Part shown: piece by piece, positions 1 to 8,712 of the stretch
Layout of the letters: every line of letters starts with the position of its first letter
How positions within the stretch are numbered: the first letter of the stretch is position 1
Position numbers and translations under genes: made by a program
Notes under the pieces: generated by a model
What the model was told of the DNA's origin: nothing
Database searches by the model: none
The model's input: the letters and a program-made list of their open reading frames with translations, nothing else
DNA from: JBBDNT01 sp040877445
GTDB lineage: Bacteria; Planctomycetota; Planctomycetia; Planctomycetales; Planctomycetaceae
NCBI GenBank assembly: GCA_040877445.1
Contig: JBBDNT010000301.1
Span: forward strand, 1 to 56,452
Length of the DNA stretch: 56,452 nt
Direction: 5' to 3'

Positions 1-986
1 TCCTCGGCCTCTTCGAGAAGATCGAAGGCGGGAAGCTCGAATTCCTCGTCGGCGACGTTCTGGCTGCCCGCTTCGAGCCGCGCGATGATCTCGTCGCGGT
101 CCGAAGTCTTGCCGGGAACGGTTCCCGCCGGAGGGTTGATCTTCAGCGGGCGGCGAACGAGCGGCTCGCCGTCTTCCTCCTGGGGGTTCTCGTCGTCGGC
201 GTCGAGTTCGTCCGCTTCCGCCGCTTCGTCGGAAGCGGAGCGGGCGGCGAGCGCGACGCCGTCCTCGGCGATCGGCTCGGCCTCTTCGTCGACCGCTTCC
301 TCCCAATCGGCGACGGCGGACTGCCAGGGCTTGACATCGTCGGCGGTCGTTTCCGCCTTCTTCTTCGACGGCTTCGGCGTCGACCGCTTCGCGAGCGCGG
401 GCGCCGGCGACACGTCCGCGCTGGAACCGACCAGCGGCCGCGCGACCAACCGCGCGGGAAGGAGCGTCAGCCACACCATCCGTTGGAAGAAGGACAGGTC
501 GCCGGAGAGCATCAGCCCCGCGACGAACAGAGTGCCGACGAGGATCAACGTGCCCATCAGCGAGACATGCGGTTCGAGCAGCGCCAGGCCGATCGCCCCC
601 AGATATCCACCCGAACCGACCGCGGGCCCGGCATCGAGGTTCCCCGCGAGCAACCGCAGCCCCACGCACACCGCGCTCGCGGAAAGCACCCAGCCGGCGA
701 CGCGAAACAGCCGACTTTCCGGCTGACGATGGGCGAACAGCCGCACGTCGAGCGAGACGAGGCACAGCAACACGAACCACGCCCCCAGCCCGAACGCCGA
801 GCGCAGTCCGTGCGCGACGATCGCGCCGATCGTGCCGCAGGGGTTGGCGGGGACTTCGCGCGGGGGATGGACGATCCGCGCCGGCGGGTCGGCCGGATCG
901 TAGCCGATCAGGCTCAGCCCGACGAACACGCACAGGGCCAACAGGCCCAGGGCGAGAAGATCGGTGCGAAGTTTGTGGAAGTCCAT
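1..986 (-). CDS. ftsK: DNA translocase FtsK, N-terminal part (truncated by window edge)
   Basis: Reading the minus strand from the ATG at 986 gives about 328 codons that run off the window start. Four hydrophobic segments lie near residues 9-28, 62-80, 96-114 and 143-160, the usual FtsK membrane domain. An acidic, Pro/Glu-rich linker follows, and the piece FELPAFDLLEE sits just before the edge; that LP-x-DLL motif typically opens the FtsK alpha domain. FtsK/SpoIIIE proteins sit at the division septum and pump chromosome ends through it. The motor and gamma domains lie outside the window, so the ATPase motifs cannot be checked. The next feature on the 5' side is an inverted-repeat region, so the gene is probably transcribed alone or leads its operon. 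Confidence 0.8.
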   Translation of the reverse strand, partial: MDFHKLRTDLLALGLLALCVFVGLSLIGYDPADPPARIVHPPREVPANPCGTIGAIVAHGLRSAFGLGAWFVLLCLVSLDVRLFAHRQPESRLFRVAGWVLSASAVCVGLRLLAGNLDAGPAVGSGGYLGAIGLALLEPHVSLMGTLILVGTLFVAGLMLSGDLSFFQRMVWLTLLPARLVARPLVGSSADVSPAPALAKRSTPKPSKKKAETTADDVKPWQSAVADWEEAVDEEAEPIAEDGVALAARSASDEAAEADELDADDENPQEEDGEPLVRRPLKINPPAGTVPGKTSDRDEIIARLEAGSQNVADEEFELPAFDLLEEAE

Positions 987-1202
987 CCGGGCACGCGTGT
1001 GCGGGTTCGCCTCACCGTGCGGATCGCGCGGGTGAAGCAGCTTCCATTCGATGCGGGGAGTTCCAACCGGCTTCCGCCGGAACGCTCCGCTCCCATTGAG
1101 AAGCTAGCACGCGTTCGAGGGGCGTGTCGGAAAACGGCAACATCGCGCGTTGCATTCGGGCAGCGCCGCGAAGGAAGATGCCGGTCGCACCGGTCGCGTG
1201 GC

Positions 1203-1610
1203 GTTCGTAGTGACCGGCTTCAGCCGGTCTCGGCCGAGCAAGCCGCATGTGCGGATCACGCGTCCCGTTCGCCCGGGTGGCCGCGCAAGCGGCCGACATC
1301 CCCTCTCCCCCGGCTTTGGAGATCGTCCGGCCTTCAAGTGCTGTTCTATTCGGTGATTGCGCGATTTCGGCGGAGGGGTGGCTGGGGTCGAAGCGAAGCG
1401 CAGCCCCCAGCGCATCGCCGACATGCCCGCCCGTCGCTGGGGGCGATCCGCCGAACGACGTCGCCGGACATGGATGCCGTCCCGCGGCGGATCGACCCCA
1501 GCCACCCCTTTTGGACGAAGTGTCGCGCAAAGTGCGTCGCGCATGCCCACGATCCAATGGGACGAGAGCGCGTCCGCGCGACGGACCGGCTGAAGCCGGT
1601 CACTACGAAC
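1203..1610. repeat. Nested inverted-repeat element (family F pair with inner pair)
   Basis: Outer arms at 1203-1229 and 1584-1610 are exact reverse complements over 27 nt. Each arm contains the self-palindrome GACCGGCTGAAGCCGGTC. Inner arms at 1375-1391 and 1492-1508 are a second exact inverted pair over 17 nt, with core GGTGGCTGGGGTCGA. The 987-1692 stretch between the FtsK gene and the BFN gene holds no credible coding frame. The arrangement looks like a non-autonomous palindromic element with another copied inside it; mobility is inferred. Confidence 0.75.
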
Positions 1611-1692
1611 ACGAACATGCCGTTGCGGGAGAAATTCCGCCGAACGTATAATCGGGGCGGTCAACCGCACCGGCGCGACGGAGAGAATCGAC

Positions 1693-2091
1693 GTGCTCGT
1701 CCAGATGGAGTTGTCCCGCATCATCATCAGCGACATCAACGACCAGCAGGTGATCTACCTGCGGGAGGTCGATGGCGAGCGGATGTTTCCGATTTTGATC
1801 GGACTGTTCGAGGCGACGAGCATCAACCGCCGCTTCACCGACACGCCCCCCCCGCGTCCCCTCACCCACGACCTGCTGAAGAACGCCATCGAAGAGTTGG
1901 GGGGCGAGGCGCAGGACGTGGTGATCAACAACCTGCTGGACCACACGTATTACGCGATGATCCGCATCCGGCGGGACGGGGAACTGATCGAAGTCGACAG
2001 CCGCCCCAGCGACGCGATCGCGCTCTCCGTCCATTACGACCCGCCATTGCCGATCTACGTGGACGACTCGGTGCTGGAAGCGGTCGCTTGA
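1693..2091 (+). CDS. Bifunctional nuclease (BFN/DUF151) domain protein
   Basis: This 132-residue protein starts at GTG with GGAGAG about 8 nt upstream; an ATG four codons in (1705) is the alternative. It matches the compact BFN/DUF151 fold. Visible landmarks are the strand VIYLREVDGERMFPILIG, the helix EATSINRR, the TPPPRPLTHDLL segment and SRPSDAIALSV near residue 97-107. Family members occur in bacteria and plants and some have been reported to have RNase and DNase activity; the substrate here is unknown. It is about the usual size of a single-domain member. It stands between two repeat regions, so it is probably monocistronic. Confidence 0.88.
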   Translation: MLVQMELSRIIISDINDQQVIYLREVDGERMFPILIGLFEATSINRRFTDTPPPRPLTHDLLKNAIEELGGEAQDVVINNLLDHTYYAMIRIRRDGELIEVDSRPSDAIALSVHYDPPLPIYVDDSVLEAVA

Positions 2092-2133
2092 GGGGCCAGG
2101 TTCGTCGACCCGCCCCCCGCCGCACAACGGCGG

Positions 2134-2268
2134 GTAGGACGGATTTGTAATCCGTCGTGCCCGCCGGCCAGCAAGACGCACGGCCTGCGGGCAGCGTTCC
2201 CGAGTCGGTCACGGGTCTGAATCCGATTCGAATCGGCTTCTGGCGGACGGAATTCAATTCCGTCCTAC
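2134..2268. repeat. Family A inverted palindrome pair
   Basis: The left arm (2134-2156) begins GTAGGACGGATT and is a palindrome with a TGT loop. The right arm (2245-2268) ends AATTCCGTCCTAC and is itself GGACGGAATT-C-AATTCCGTCC. Read as reverse complements, both arms begin GTAGGACGGA. Similar arms occur at 47228-47330, 50414-50544, 50614-50639 and at the window end. The pair lies between the BFN gene and the convergent hydrolase gene and may also act as a bidirectional transcription stop. Confidence 0.75.
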
Positions 2269-2289
2269 TTCGACGGGCGGCCTGGCGGG

Positions 2290-4254
2290 TCACTCCTTCC
2301 GCACGGCGCGGGGCTTCACCAGTTCCTCGAGTTGCGGCACGTCGAACCGCTCCAGCAGGCCGAAGCAGAAATACTCCGGCACCGTGCGGACGGTGATGTC
2401 CTTTTCGACGATCTGCTTCAGGCTCGACAGCGAATCGTGCAGCGTAAGGTCGCCGATCGCCTCCGGTTCGAGAGCGGCCGCCACCAGGGCGAACAAACTC
2501 GCGCGAGGACCGACCGCGACGATCTCGACCGGACCGGCGTCGAGTTCCTGCCGCGCCCAGCGAGCGACCGCGGCCGTCTGGCTCGCCTGCAATCCCAATG
2601 GGCGATCACCGATGGCGGAGATCAGCAACCCCAGCAGCCAGTCCCGGCCGGTGAGTTGCGACTCTCCCAGATAGAACGGATCGACCGCCAGCACCCGGCG
2701 GCCGGAGGCGAGCAGCTTTTCGACGCGCCCGGTCGATTTCGCCCGCCCCTCGTCGGCGACGAGAATCGTCAGCGGCGGCTTCTCGTTCGCCGCGGCATTC
2801 GTCACAGCCGGTTCGAGCAGTGTCGCGGGGAGCGTCCACGTGCCGCCCACTTCGAGCTTCCAGCCAGTCGCCTTCACCCCCCCTTCGGCGGCTTCCTCGA
2901 AGGCCCGCTCGCCGCGGACGCTGTACTCGCGGGCGCGGACGATCTCGCGCAGCGCCTCCCGCGCCGCTTGCGGTTTCGCGTCGGACGCGCGCGGCAAGTC
3001 CTTCATCAGGCCGAGCGCGATCTTGTGGAAATCCAGATTGTCCTCCGGCAGCGGAACCGCGAGCGCCTCCGCCGATTGCACGTCGTCTTCGCAGGGGATC
3101 TCGGCGGGGTCGAAGTCCTTCGCGTCGGCGTAAAAGAAGTCGCCGAACATGCGATACAGCGCCTGCCGGTTGTCCTTTTCGAAGTTGTGCGTTCCGGGGT
3201 CTTCGTTGACGTGCGAGCGCAGCGCGTCGCTCTTGCCGTACAGATCGAAGACCGGCCGGGCGGCGTCCATCAGCGGCGGCAAGGCATGGCCCGAGGCGAA
3301 GCAGCAATTGTCCTTGGCGTTGTAGGTGAGCAACGTGGGACGCGGTGCGCGCATCGCGGTGAGGTGCGTGTAATCGACCACCGTGGCGAGATCGACCGGA
3401 GTCTGCTCGGAATCGCCCAGATCGCTGAGATGCGCGGTCCGGGTGACGTAACTGGAATAGCCCGCGACCGGGTTCGACAGCGTGACCCGCTCGTCGAGCG
3501 CGCTGATCACGATCGTCTGCCACCCTCCGCCGGACAGCCCCGTGACGGCGACGCGTTTCGGGTCGGCGTGCTCGTGGTCCAGCAGCAGGTCGAGCGAGCG
3601 TTTCATCGACAGGTAATGCAGCGCGAGGCCGCTCGTGCCGCACAGGTCCAGCTGGTTGATCTTGTAGTGATCGAAGCCCGGCCCGCGCAACTGCCCCATG
3701 CCGAACCATTCCACGTTGAGCGCGATCATTCCCCGCTTGGCCTGATTGATGCAGCGGATTTGCTTGTAGGGGGCGGCGGTCCCCTTGGCGTCGTGCCCGT
3801 TGACGTTGAGCACCACGGGGACTTTGCCTTCCAGCTTCGCCGGTTCGTACAAGAGCGCCGGCACCCACAGTCCGGGGATCGCCTCGAACCGCAGCTTGCG
3901 GATGCGATAACCTTCGCCCGGCTCGAGCGTGTCGAACCATTTCACTTCGGTCTCGGCGTCGCGCCACCCGGCCGCCTCGCCGCGGTAGATCACCTTGGCG
4001 AACGTCTCTTCCCGCCAGCGGGCGACGTGCCGCTCCCAGTCGGCGGGCGTCGTCGCCTGGGGCAGCGGCGGGACTTTGCCGGCGGCGTACTTCTCGGTCT
4101 GCTGGCGCGGCAGTTCCTTGTCGATGATCCGCCGGCCGAGCGAATCGGCGATTTTGGCCGGCTCGGCCGCGACGAGAATCGACGAATCGCGAACCGTCGG
4201 CGGGGCGATCCAGACCAGGGCGAGCGCGGCGGCGATCAACGGGCGGCGCGGCAT
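2290..4254 (-). CDS. Secreted alpha/beta hydrolase, acetylxylan-esterase-like
   Basis: The 654-residue protein starts at ATG 4254 with GGGAGA about 7 nt upstream. A hydrophobic stretch at residues 5-30 looks like a Sec signal. The nucleophile elbow is GLSGGGW in the segment RVAVTGLSGGGWQT. GTHNFEKDNR downstream is where the catalytic His would be expected, and strand-loop NVNGHD lies upstream, all in the order of a serine hydrolase of the acetyl-xylan-esterase/prolyl-oligopeptidase-like type. The C-terminal 200 residues look like a second, degraded alpha/beta-hydrolase-like region (ILVADEGR, VLAVDPFYLGES). Such exported esterases are common in planctomycetes and probably act on polysaccharide or ester substrates in the periplasm. 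The substrate is not deducible. Confidence 0.75.
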   Translation of the reverse strand: MPRRPLIAAALALVWIAPPTVRDSSILVAAEPAKIADSLGRRIIDKELPRQQTEKYAAGKVPPLPQATTPADWERHVARWREETFAKVIYRGEAAGWRDAETEVKWFDTLEPGEGYRIRKLRFEAIPGLWVPALLYEPAKLEGKVPVVLNVNGHDAKGTAAPYKQIRCINQAKRGMIALNVEWFGMGQLRGPGFDHYKINQLDLCGTSGLALHYLSMKRSLDLLLDHEHADPKRVAVTGLSGGGWQTIVISALDERVTLSNPVAGYSSYVTRTAHLSDLGDSEQTPVDLATVVDYTHLTAMRAPRPTLLTYNAKDNCCFASGHALPPLMDAARPVFDLYGKSDALRSHVNEDPGTHNFEKDNRQALYRMFGDFFYADAKDFDPAEIPCEDDVQSAEALAVPLPEDNLDFHKIALGLMKDLPRASDAKPQAAREALREIVRAREYSVRGERAFEEAAEGGVKATGWKLEVGGTWTLPATLLEPAVTNAAANEKPPLTILVADEGRAKSTGRVEKLLASGRRVLAVDPFYLGESQLTGRDWLLGLLISAIGDRPLGLQASQTAAVARWARQELDAGPVEIVAVGPRASLFALVAAALEPEAIGDLTLHDSLSSLKQIVEKDITVRTVPEYFCFGLLERFDVPQLEELVKPRAVRKE

Positions 4255-4477
4255 CAGAGTTCTCCCGGCACAAAGGCGAGAAACGGCGACCGATCGGCGG
4301 CCTATTCTAAGATCACGCGCCGGGAGAAGCCAACCCGGCGAATCGCGGAAGAGACTAGGTGACTGGCCGCCGATTCGATACCATGTGTCGCAGCGACGAT
4401 CGGCCCCCCCGATCTCTCCTCCCGCATTTCGGGAATCCCCGAGTTTCTCGACTCACCTCGCGTCGGAAAGGGTCGCC

Positions 4478-5410
4478 ATGACCACGGGCAGCACCACGGA
4501 ACAGGAAGCCGAGCCGGCGCATGCTTCACGGCAGAAGCAGATCGAAGTGCTCGACGGCCTCGACGCGTTCGTGGGCGAGCAACTTCAACTGCTGTTGCCG
4601 GTCGAAAAAGCNNNNNNNNNNGTGCTGATCGGCGACATGATCACCGAAGAGGCGCTCCCGAACTACGCCGTCTCCCTGAACCTGATCGCCCGCGACGATG
4701 TCGGCACCAGCGCGCGCCCCTGGGCGCGGTGGCTGCGCGGGTGGACGAGCGAGGAGAATCGCCACGGCGATTTGCTCAACGCCTACCTGCGTCTCACCGG
4801 CCGGGTCGACATGCGGGCCGTCGAAGTGACCATTCACCACCTGATCGACAACGGCTTCAGCGCGAGAACCAACGGCGATCCCTACGGCAGCCTGGTCTAC
4901 ACGTCATTTCAGGAACGGGCCACAAAGATTTCCCACAGCAATGTCGGCCGGATCGCGATTCAGCAGGGGGACGCGGCGTTGGGGCGGATTTGCCAGCGCA
5001 TCGCCGGGGACGAATCGCGTCACGAGGCGTTCTACAGCCGGGTGATGGGCAAAGCGATGGAGATCGACCCCGAAGGAGGCGTGCTGACGATGCGGTCGAT
5101 GCTCCGCCGCGTCATCGCGATGCCCGGCCGCCTGATGGATGACGGGCAAGCCCCGGACCTTTTCGACCAGTTCGCCGGAGTCGCGCAGCGGCTGGGCGTT
5201 TACACGGTTCGCGACTACGCCGACATCATCCGGCACCTGGTCAAGCTATGGAATGTCGAACACCTGCGCGTCACCGGCAAGGCGGCCGCGGCGCAGGATT
5301 ACCTGTGCCGCCTCAGCGACGACGTGAACCGCGCGGCCGACGCCGCGGAGGACAAGCCGGCCGCACGGCCGAAGGCGAAGTTCTCGTGGATTTCCGGGCG
5401 CGAGGCGTGA
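4478..5410 (+). CDS. Acyl-ACP desaturase (fatty acid desaturase type 2), with internal assembly gap
   Basis: The start is taken at ATG 4478. The upstream extension of this frame is not protein-like. The diiron ligand motifs of soluble acyl-ACP desaturases are both present: EENRH followed by GDLLNAYL, and DESRHEAFY. SFQERAT and the segment GDMITEEALP are also typical. The enzyme introduces a double bond into acyl chains carried on ACP, using O2 and reduced ferredoxin. A run of 10 N at 4612-4621 falls directly after PVEK, where family members carry a WQPSDFLP-type motif and about 30-40 further residues before GDMITEEALP. The real protein is therefore probably longer than shown. It is convergent with the PQQ-protein gene. 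Confidence 0.9.
   Translation: MTTGSTTEQEAEPAHASRQKQIEVLDGLDAFVGEQLQLLLPVEKXXXXVLIGDMITEEALPNYAVSLNLIARDDVGTSARPWARWLRGWTSEENRHGDLLNAYLRLTGRVDMRAVEVTIHHLIDNGFSARTNGDPYGSLVYTSFQERATKISHSNVGRIAIQQGDAALGRICQRIAGDESRHEAFYSRVMGKAMEIDPEGGVLTMRSMLRRVIAMPGRLMDDGQAPDLFDQFAGVAQRLGVYTVRDYADIIRHLVKLWNVEHLRVTGKAAAAQDYLCRLSDDVNRAADAAEDKPAARPKAKFSWISGREA
4612..4621. other. Assembly gap (10 N)
   Basis: Ten consecutive undetermined bases lie inside the desaturase gene. The reading frame happens to be kept across them, but a block of conserved residues expected at this point is missing, so ten is most likely a placeholder length. Confidence 0.95.
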
Positions 5411-5493
5411 CGTCGCTCCCAGCGGCCGCCCTCGCACGGAGGCGCGTCCGCCGCGGCGCGGAACGAGATCATCGTCGTGCGGCGCTCACCGCC

Positions 5494-8493
5494 TCAACGT
5501 CCCGCGAGGCATGTCAGACGGCCGTCGATCATGGAGACGTACAGCTTTCCCCGGGCGGCGGCGAGGCCGTCCAGGACTGGCGGCGCCGCGAGTTCGAGTT
5601 TCGCCCGCTGCTCCCCGCTCGCCGCATCGAGCGCCAGCAGCACGCCGCCGGTCGGCTCCAGCACATCGGGCGAACCGGCGGCGAACAGCGTCTCACCCGC
5701 AGGCACCAATGCTCGCACGCGCACCGGGACCGTCAGCGACCACGCGTCCTCCGCCTGATCGCCCCGCCGCGCGAACAGGCGATGATCGCCTTCCGCGGGG
5801 CGGGTCGCGGTGTACTTGTCGGCATTGGGAAACGCGCTCAGTCCGAAGACGTCGTCCGTCGCGGCGGGGCGGGAATCGTCGCCTCCGGCGTCCTCGTTCG
5901 ATTCGCGGGCGGACGTGCGGAACGCGAGAAGTTGTCCCGTGGCGCGGCCCTTCTCCCACGCGGTGCGATTCGACCAGACGTCCGTCAGAAACGACGCCTG
6001 CGCGCGGAGCGGCGCTTCGTCGATGCGATGGCCACGGCCCCGGAACAAGCCGCTTTCCGGCTCGAGGCAGCCTTCCCACAGGAAGAGGTGCTTGGTTCCC
6101 TGCACCAGCAGGTCGGCCCGCGTCGCCTCCTTGGGAAAGGTCTCCCACGCCAGCGCTCCCGACAGTGGATCGAGGGCCACGATCCGCATGCCCCCGTCGA
6201 GCGGACCGTGACGACCCGCCAGGGCGCAGGCCGTGCCGTTCACGATCGTCACGCTCCCGATGACCGGCCACGGGGACGACAGCCGTCCGTGCGCGACGAT
6301 TCGGCGAGTTCCCGGAGCGGCGCGGAACCGCCACGCGAGTTCGCCGCTCGCGGCGTCCAGGCAATACACGAACCCGTCCTCCGAACCGAACAGACAGCGT
6401 CCCTCGTGAATCGTGGGCGGAAACGGAATTCGGCCGCCCGCGGTGAATCGCCATGACTCTCGGCCGGTCGCGGCGTCGAACGCGCACACCTGCTGCGCAT
6501 CGACCGCGGCGACGAATACCCGCCCCCCCGCGACCACCGGCGGGGTGATCCGCTCTCCCGGAGCGACATCCGCCGTCCAACTCGATTGCGCGTTCGGCGA
6601 CACGCTGGTGCTCGCCGCGCCGCTGCGGCGGGAATCGTGCCGGTAGCACGGCCAATCCTCGGAGTCGATCGCGGCAGCGTTCCGCTCGATGCGATCGTAC
6701 GCCGGTCCGCGCTCGAGTTCCCCTTTCCCGCCGCCGTCGTGCGGCAACGGATCGGGCGACATGGCGGTGACGCCGTACAGCATGGGATAGCACCGGCAAT
6801 CGGTCGGGAAGGTGTAGACCAACCCGTTTGCTGGAACCGCGCCGAAGCCGCAGGCGCCGCGCGCCACATGGGGGAAATCGACCTCTCCCGTCGTGCATTC
6901 GAAGAAGTGAATCCGCCCGGTGATGAGATACTTCTCGGTCGCCTGGCCGGGAGCGCACTTGTCCTGAAAGCTCGCGGGAAAGCTTTGCCCGAGCGCGCCG
7001 GTGCGGGGGTCGACGCCGATCCACTGGTCGGGACGCCCCGCGTCCTTGTCTCCCACGTCGTGCGCCCAGACGAGTCCATTGGAAAAGAAGGTATTGATGG
7101 GGTGCCCCCGGCCGGAAGCGGTGTAGGCGTGGGTCCAGGACCGCGAGCCGTCCTTCATCGAAAACCCAAGCAGCCGGCTGCGGGTCGCCATCGCGAGGAC
7201 GTCGCCGTGGATGCCGCACAGCGCGAGGTCGCGGTCGAAACGTTCGCGCGTGAGATCCGACACGTCGATCCGCCATTGCGTCTCGCCGTCTGCGATGCGG
7301 AAACAGACGACTTCATTATTCCGCGGGACGTTGACGACCACCCGACCGCCGCCGGCGGCGAAGGCGTTCTCGCGCGAGCCCGGTTCGGCGGACCATTTCG
7401 TCTTGCCGCTCTGCGGATCGAGCAGCCGCAGTTTGTTTCGTTCGAGAAGCAGAACGCCTTCGTTCACGACGATCATGCCGTCGGGCTGGGTGTCGAGGTA
7501 TTGATCGAGCGTTTTGCCGGTGGCGGCTTCGAGCGCTTCGAGCGGTCCGCCCGGCGACAGCACCGCGTACACGCGATCGCCGACCGCGACCAGCGTGTTC
7601 GCGTTGGGCGAGACGTCGTTGCGGCCGCCCAGTCGCACCGGCCGCTTCCACAGCACCGTCCCATTGAAGGCGTCGCGCGCGATGAGTTGCGCGTCGGGGG
7701 GGACGGCCATGAAGGGCGTCGCCTCGTCGATGATCGAGAAAAACCGCCCGCCGGCGGAGACCGCTCCCACGGGCCGGCCGGTATGTCCGCGCGCCCGGCC
7801 GGGGCCGTCGATCCAGCGGAGGCTGCGCGTGGGAGCGACGAGTTCATCCCGCGAGGTCGCCCGCCGCGATGGATCGTGCCGGGCGTGAGTCCAGTCATCC
7901 ATTCCCGCGGGCCGCGGCCGGACGAGCTTCACCCATTTTCCCGCGGCGTTCTCGACAGTCTCGACTTCGACGATCGAAGGCGCGGCGGCGCGGACGCGCT
8001 TCGCCAGCGCGTCCATCGTTTCCGCTTTCGCACCCAACAGCGCGACCCCGCGCGGCGTCAGCACGCGGACGATTTCCTCCATCGTCAGACCCGCCGCCGA
8101 CTGCGCCGGGAAGTTTTCGACGACGAGCAGATTGACGAGACCGTCGGCATAGGGCAATTTGCCGGCCGCGATCCATTCCGCGGAAACACGGCCGTACTCG
8201 CCCCGGGCGCGAATCGCTTCGCGGGCCTTCGGAAGCTGGTCCGCATCGCCGACCAGGCCATGCACGAGAAACGGGCGATCGCGTCCCAATTCGGCGGTGA
8301 CTCGCCCGTCGCCCCCCACGTGCACGCACAGGCCCCCGGAAATGCCCGCGGCGTCGACGATCGCCCGGGCGACCGCCCGGGCCGACGCGTCGGCGGCGGA
8401 CGAATCCGCCTCCGCCCGCAGCGGATTTCCGACAAGCCCGCTTCCCGCGACGGCCAGAATGAAACCGGTGACGATCCTGGTGAGTGCTTGCAT
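5494..8493 (-). CDS. Exported PQQ-like beta-propeller protein with N-terminal methyltransferase-like domain
   Basis: The start is placed at ATG 8493 because the following residues (MQALTRIVTGFILAVAG) form a signal peptide; the frame stays open 27 codons upstream. The mature protein is about 970 residues. Residues roughly 40-200 resemble a Rossmann/methyltransferase-like domain (GGLCVHVGGDGRVTAELG, then EEIVRVLTPRGVALL). WTHARHDPSRR follows, then repeated propeller blades such as GRVFVAAVDAQQVCAFDA, ATGRESWRF and DGFVYCLDAASGELAWRF, the tryptophan-docking repeats of PQQ/BamB-type propellers. Proteins of this two-part layout are frequent in planctomycetes and have no assigned reaction. No cytochrome motif is seen. 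The site of action is periplasmic if the signal is used. Confidence 0.82.
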   Translation of the reverse strand: MQALTRIVTGFILAVAGSGLVGNPLRAEADSSAADASARAVARAIVDAAGISGGLCVHVGGDGRVTAELGRDRPFLVHGLVGDADQLPKAREAIRARGEYGRVSAEWIAAGKLPYADGLVNLLVVENFPAQSAAGLTMEEIVRVLTPRGVALLGAKAETMDALAKRVRAAAPSIVEVETVENAAGKWVKLVRPRPAGMDDWTHARHDPSRRATSRDELVAPTRSLRWIDGPGRARGHTGRPVGAVSAGGRFFSIIDEATPFMAVPPDAQLIARDAFNGTVLWKRPVRLGGRNDVSPNANTLVAVGDRVYAVLSPGGPLEALEAATGKTLDQYLDTQPDGMIVVNEGVLLLERNKLRLLDPQSGKTKWSAEPGSRENAFAAGGGRVVVNVPRNNEVVCFRIADGETQWRIDVSDLTRERFDRDLALCGIHGDVLAMATRSRLLGFSMKDGSRSWTHAYTASGRGHPINTFFSNGLVWAHDVGDKDAGRPDQWIGVDPRTGALGQSFPASFQDKCAPGQATEKYLITGRIHFFECTTGEVDFPHVARGACGFGAVPANGLVYTFPTDCRCYPMLYGVTAMSPDPLPHDGGGKGELERGPAYDRIERNAAAIDSEDWPCYRHDSRRSGAASTSVSPNAQSSWTADVAPGERITPPVVAGGRVFVAAVDAQQVCAFDAATGRESWRFTAGGRIPFPPTIHEGRCLFGSEDGFVYCLDAASGELAWRFRAAPGTRRIVAHGRLSSPWPVIGSVTIVNGTACALAGRHGPLDGGMRIVALDPLSGALAWETFPKEATRADLLVQGTKHLFLWEGCLEPESGLFRGRGHRIDEAPLRAQASFLTDVWSNRTAWEKGRATGQLLAFRTSARESNEDAGGDDSRPAATDDVFGLSAFPNADKYTATRPAEGDHRLFARRGDQAEDAWSLTVPVRVRALVPAGETLFAAGSPDVLEPTGGVLLALDAASGEQRAKLELAAPPVLDGLAAARGKLYVSMIDGRLTCLAGR

Positions 8494-8575
8494 GTCCCGT
8501 CGTTCCAAGTTTCTCGATTCGAAGGTCTTGACGCAGCCAGCGAAATTGGAACGACTGATGTCCGATTTTCTCACT

Positions 8576-8677
8576 CAGTAGTTCCAAGTTCCAAAGTTCC
8601 GAGTTCCATTTCGGAACCCAACTACCGGAGATCACTCCGCCCTTTCGGAACTTGGAACTCGGAACTTGGAACTACTG
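8576..8677. repeat. Family I inverted repeat pair (GGAACTTGGAACT)
   Basis: The left arm at 8576-8607 contains AGTTCCAAGTTCC units and the right arm at 8647-8677 contains GGAACTTGGAACT units in reverse complement. Each arm carries tandem 10-12 nt copies of GTTCCAAGTTCC. The pair fills the gap between two minus-strand genes. Confidence 0.7.
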
Positions 8678-8712
8678 TCACTCGAACAAAACAGCCGAAT
8701 CCTCGGATCGAG

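Noticed and set aside
1104..1739. Minus-strand frames of 180-210 codons upstream of the BFN gene
   Set aside because: They translate the inverted-repeat element and show no protein-like composition.
8576..8677. A CRISPR array
   Set aside because: Units are 10-12 nt, adjacent without regular spacers, and form an inverted pair. No cas gene is present.
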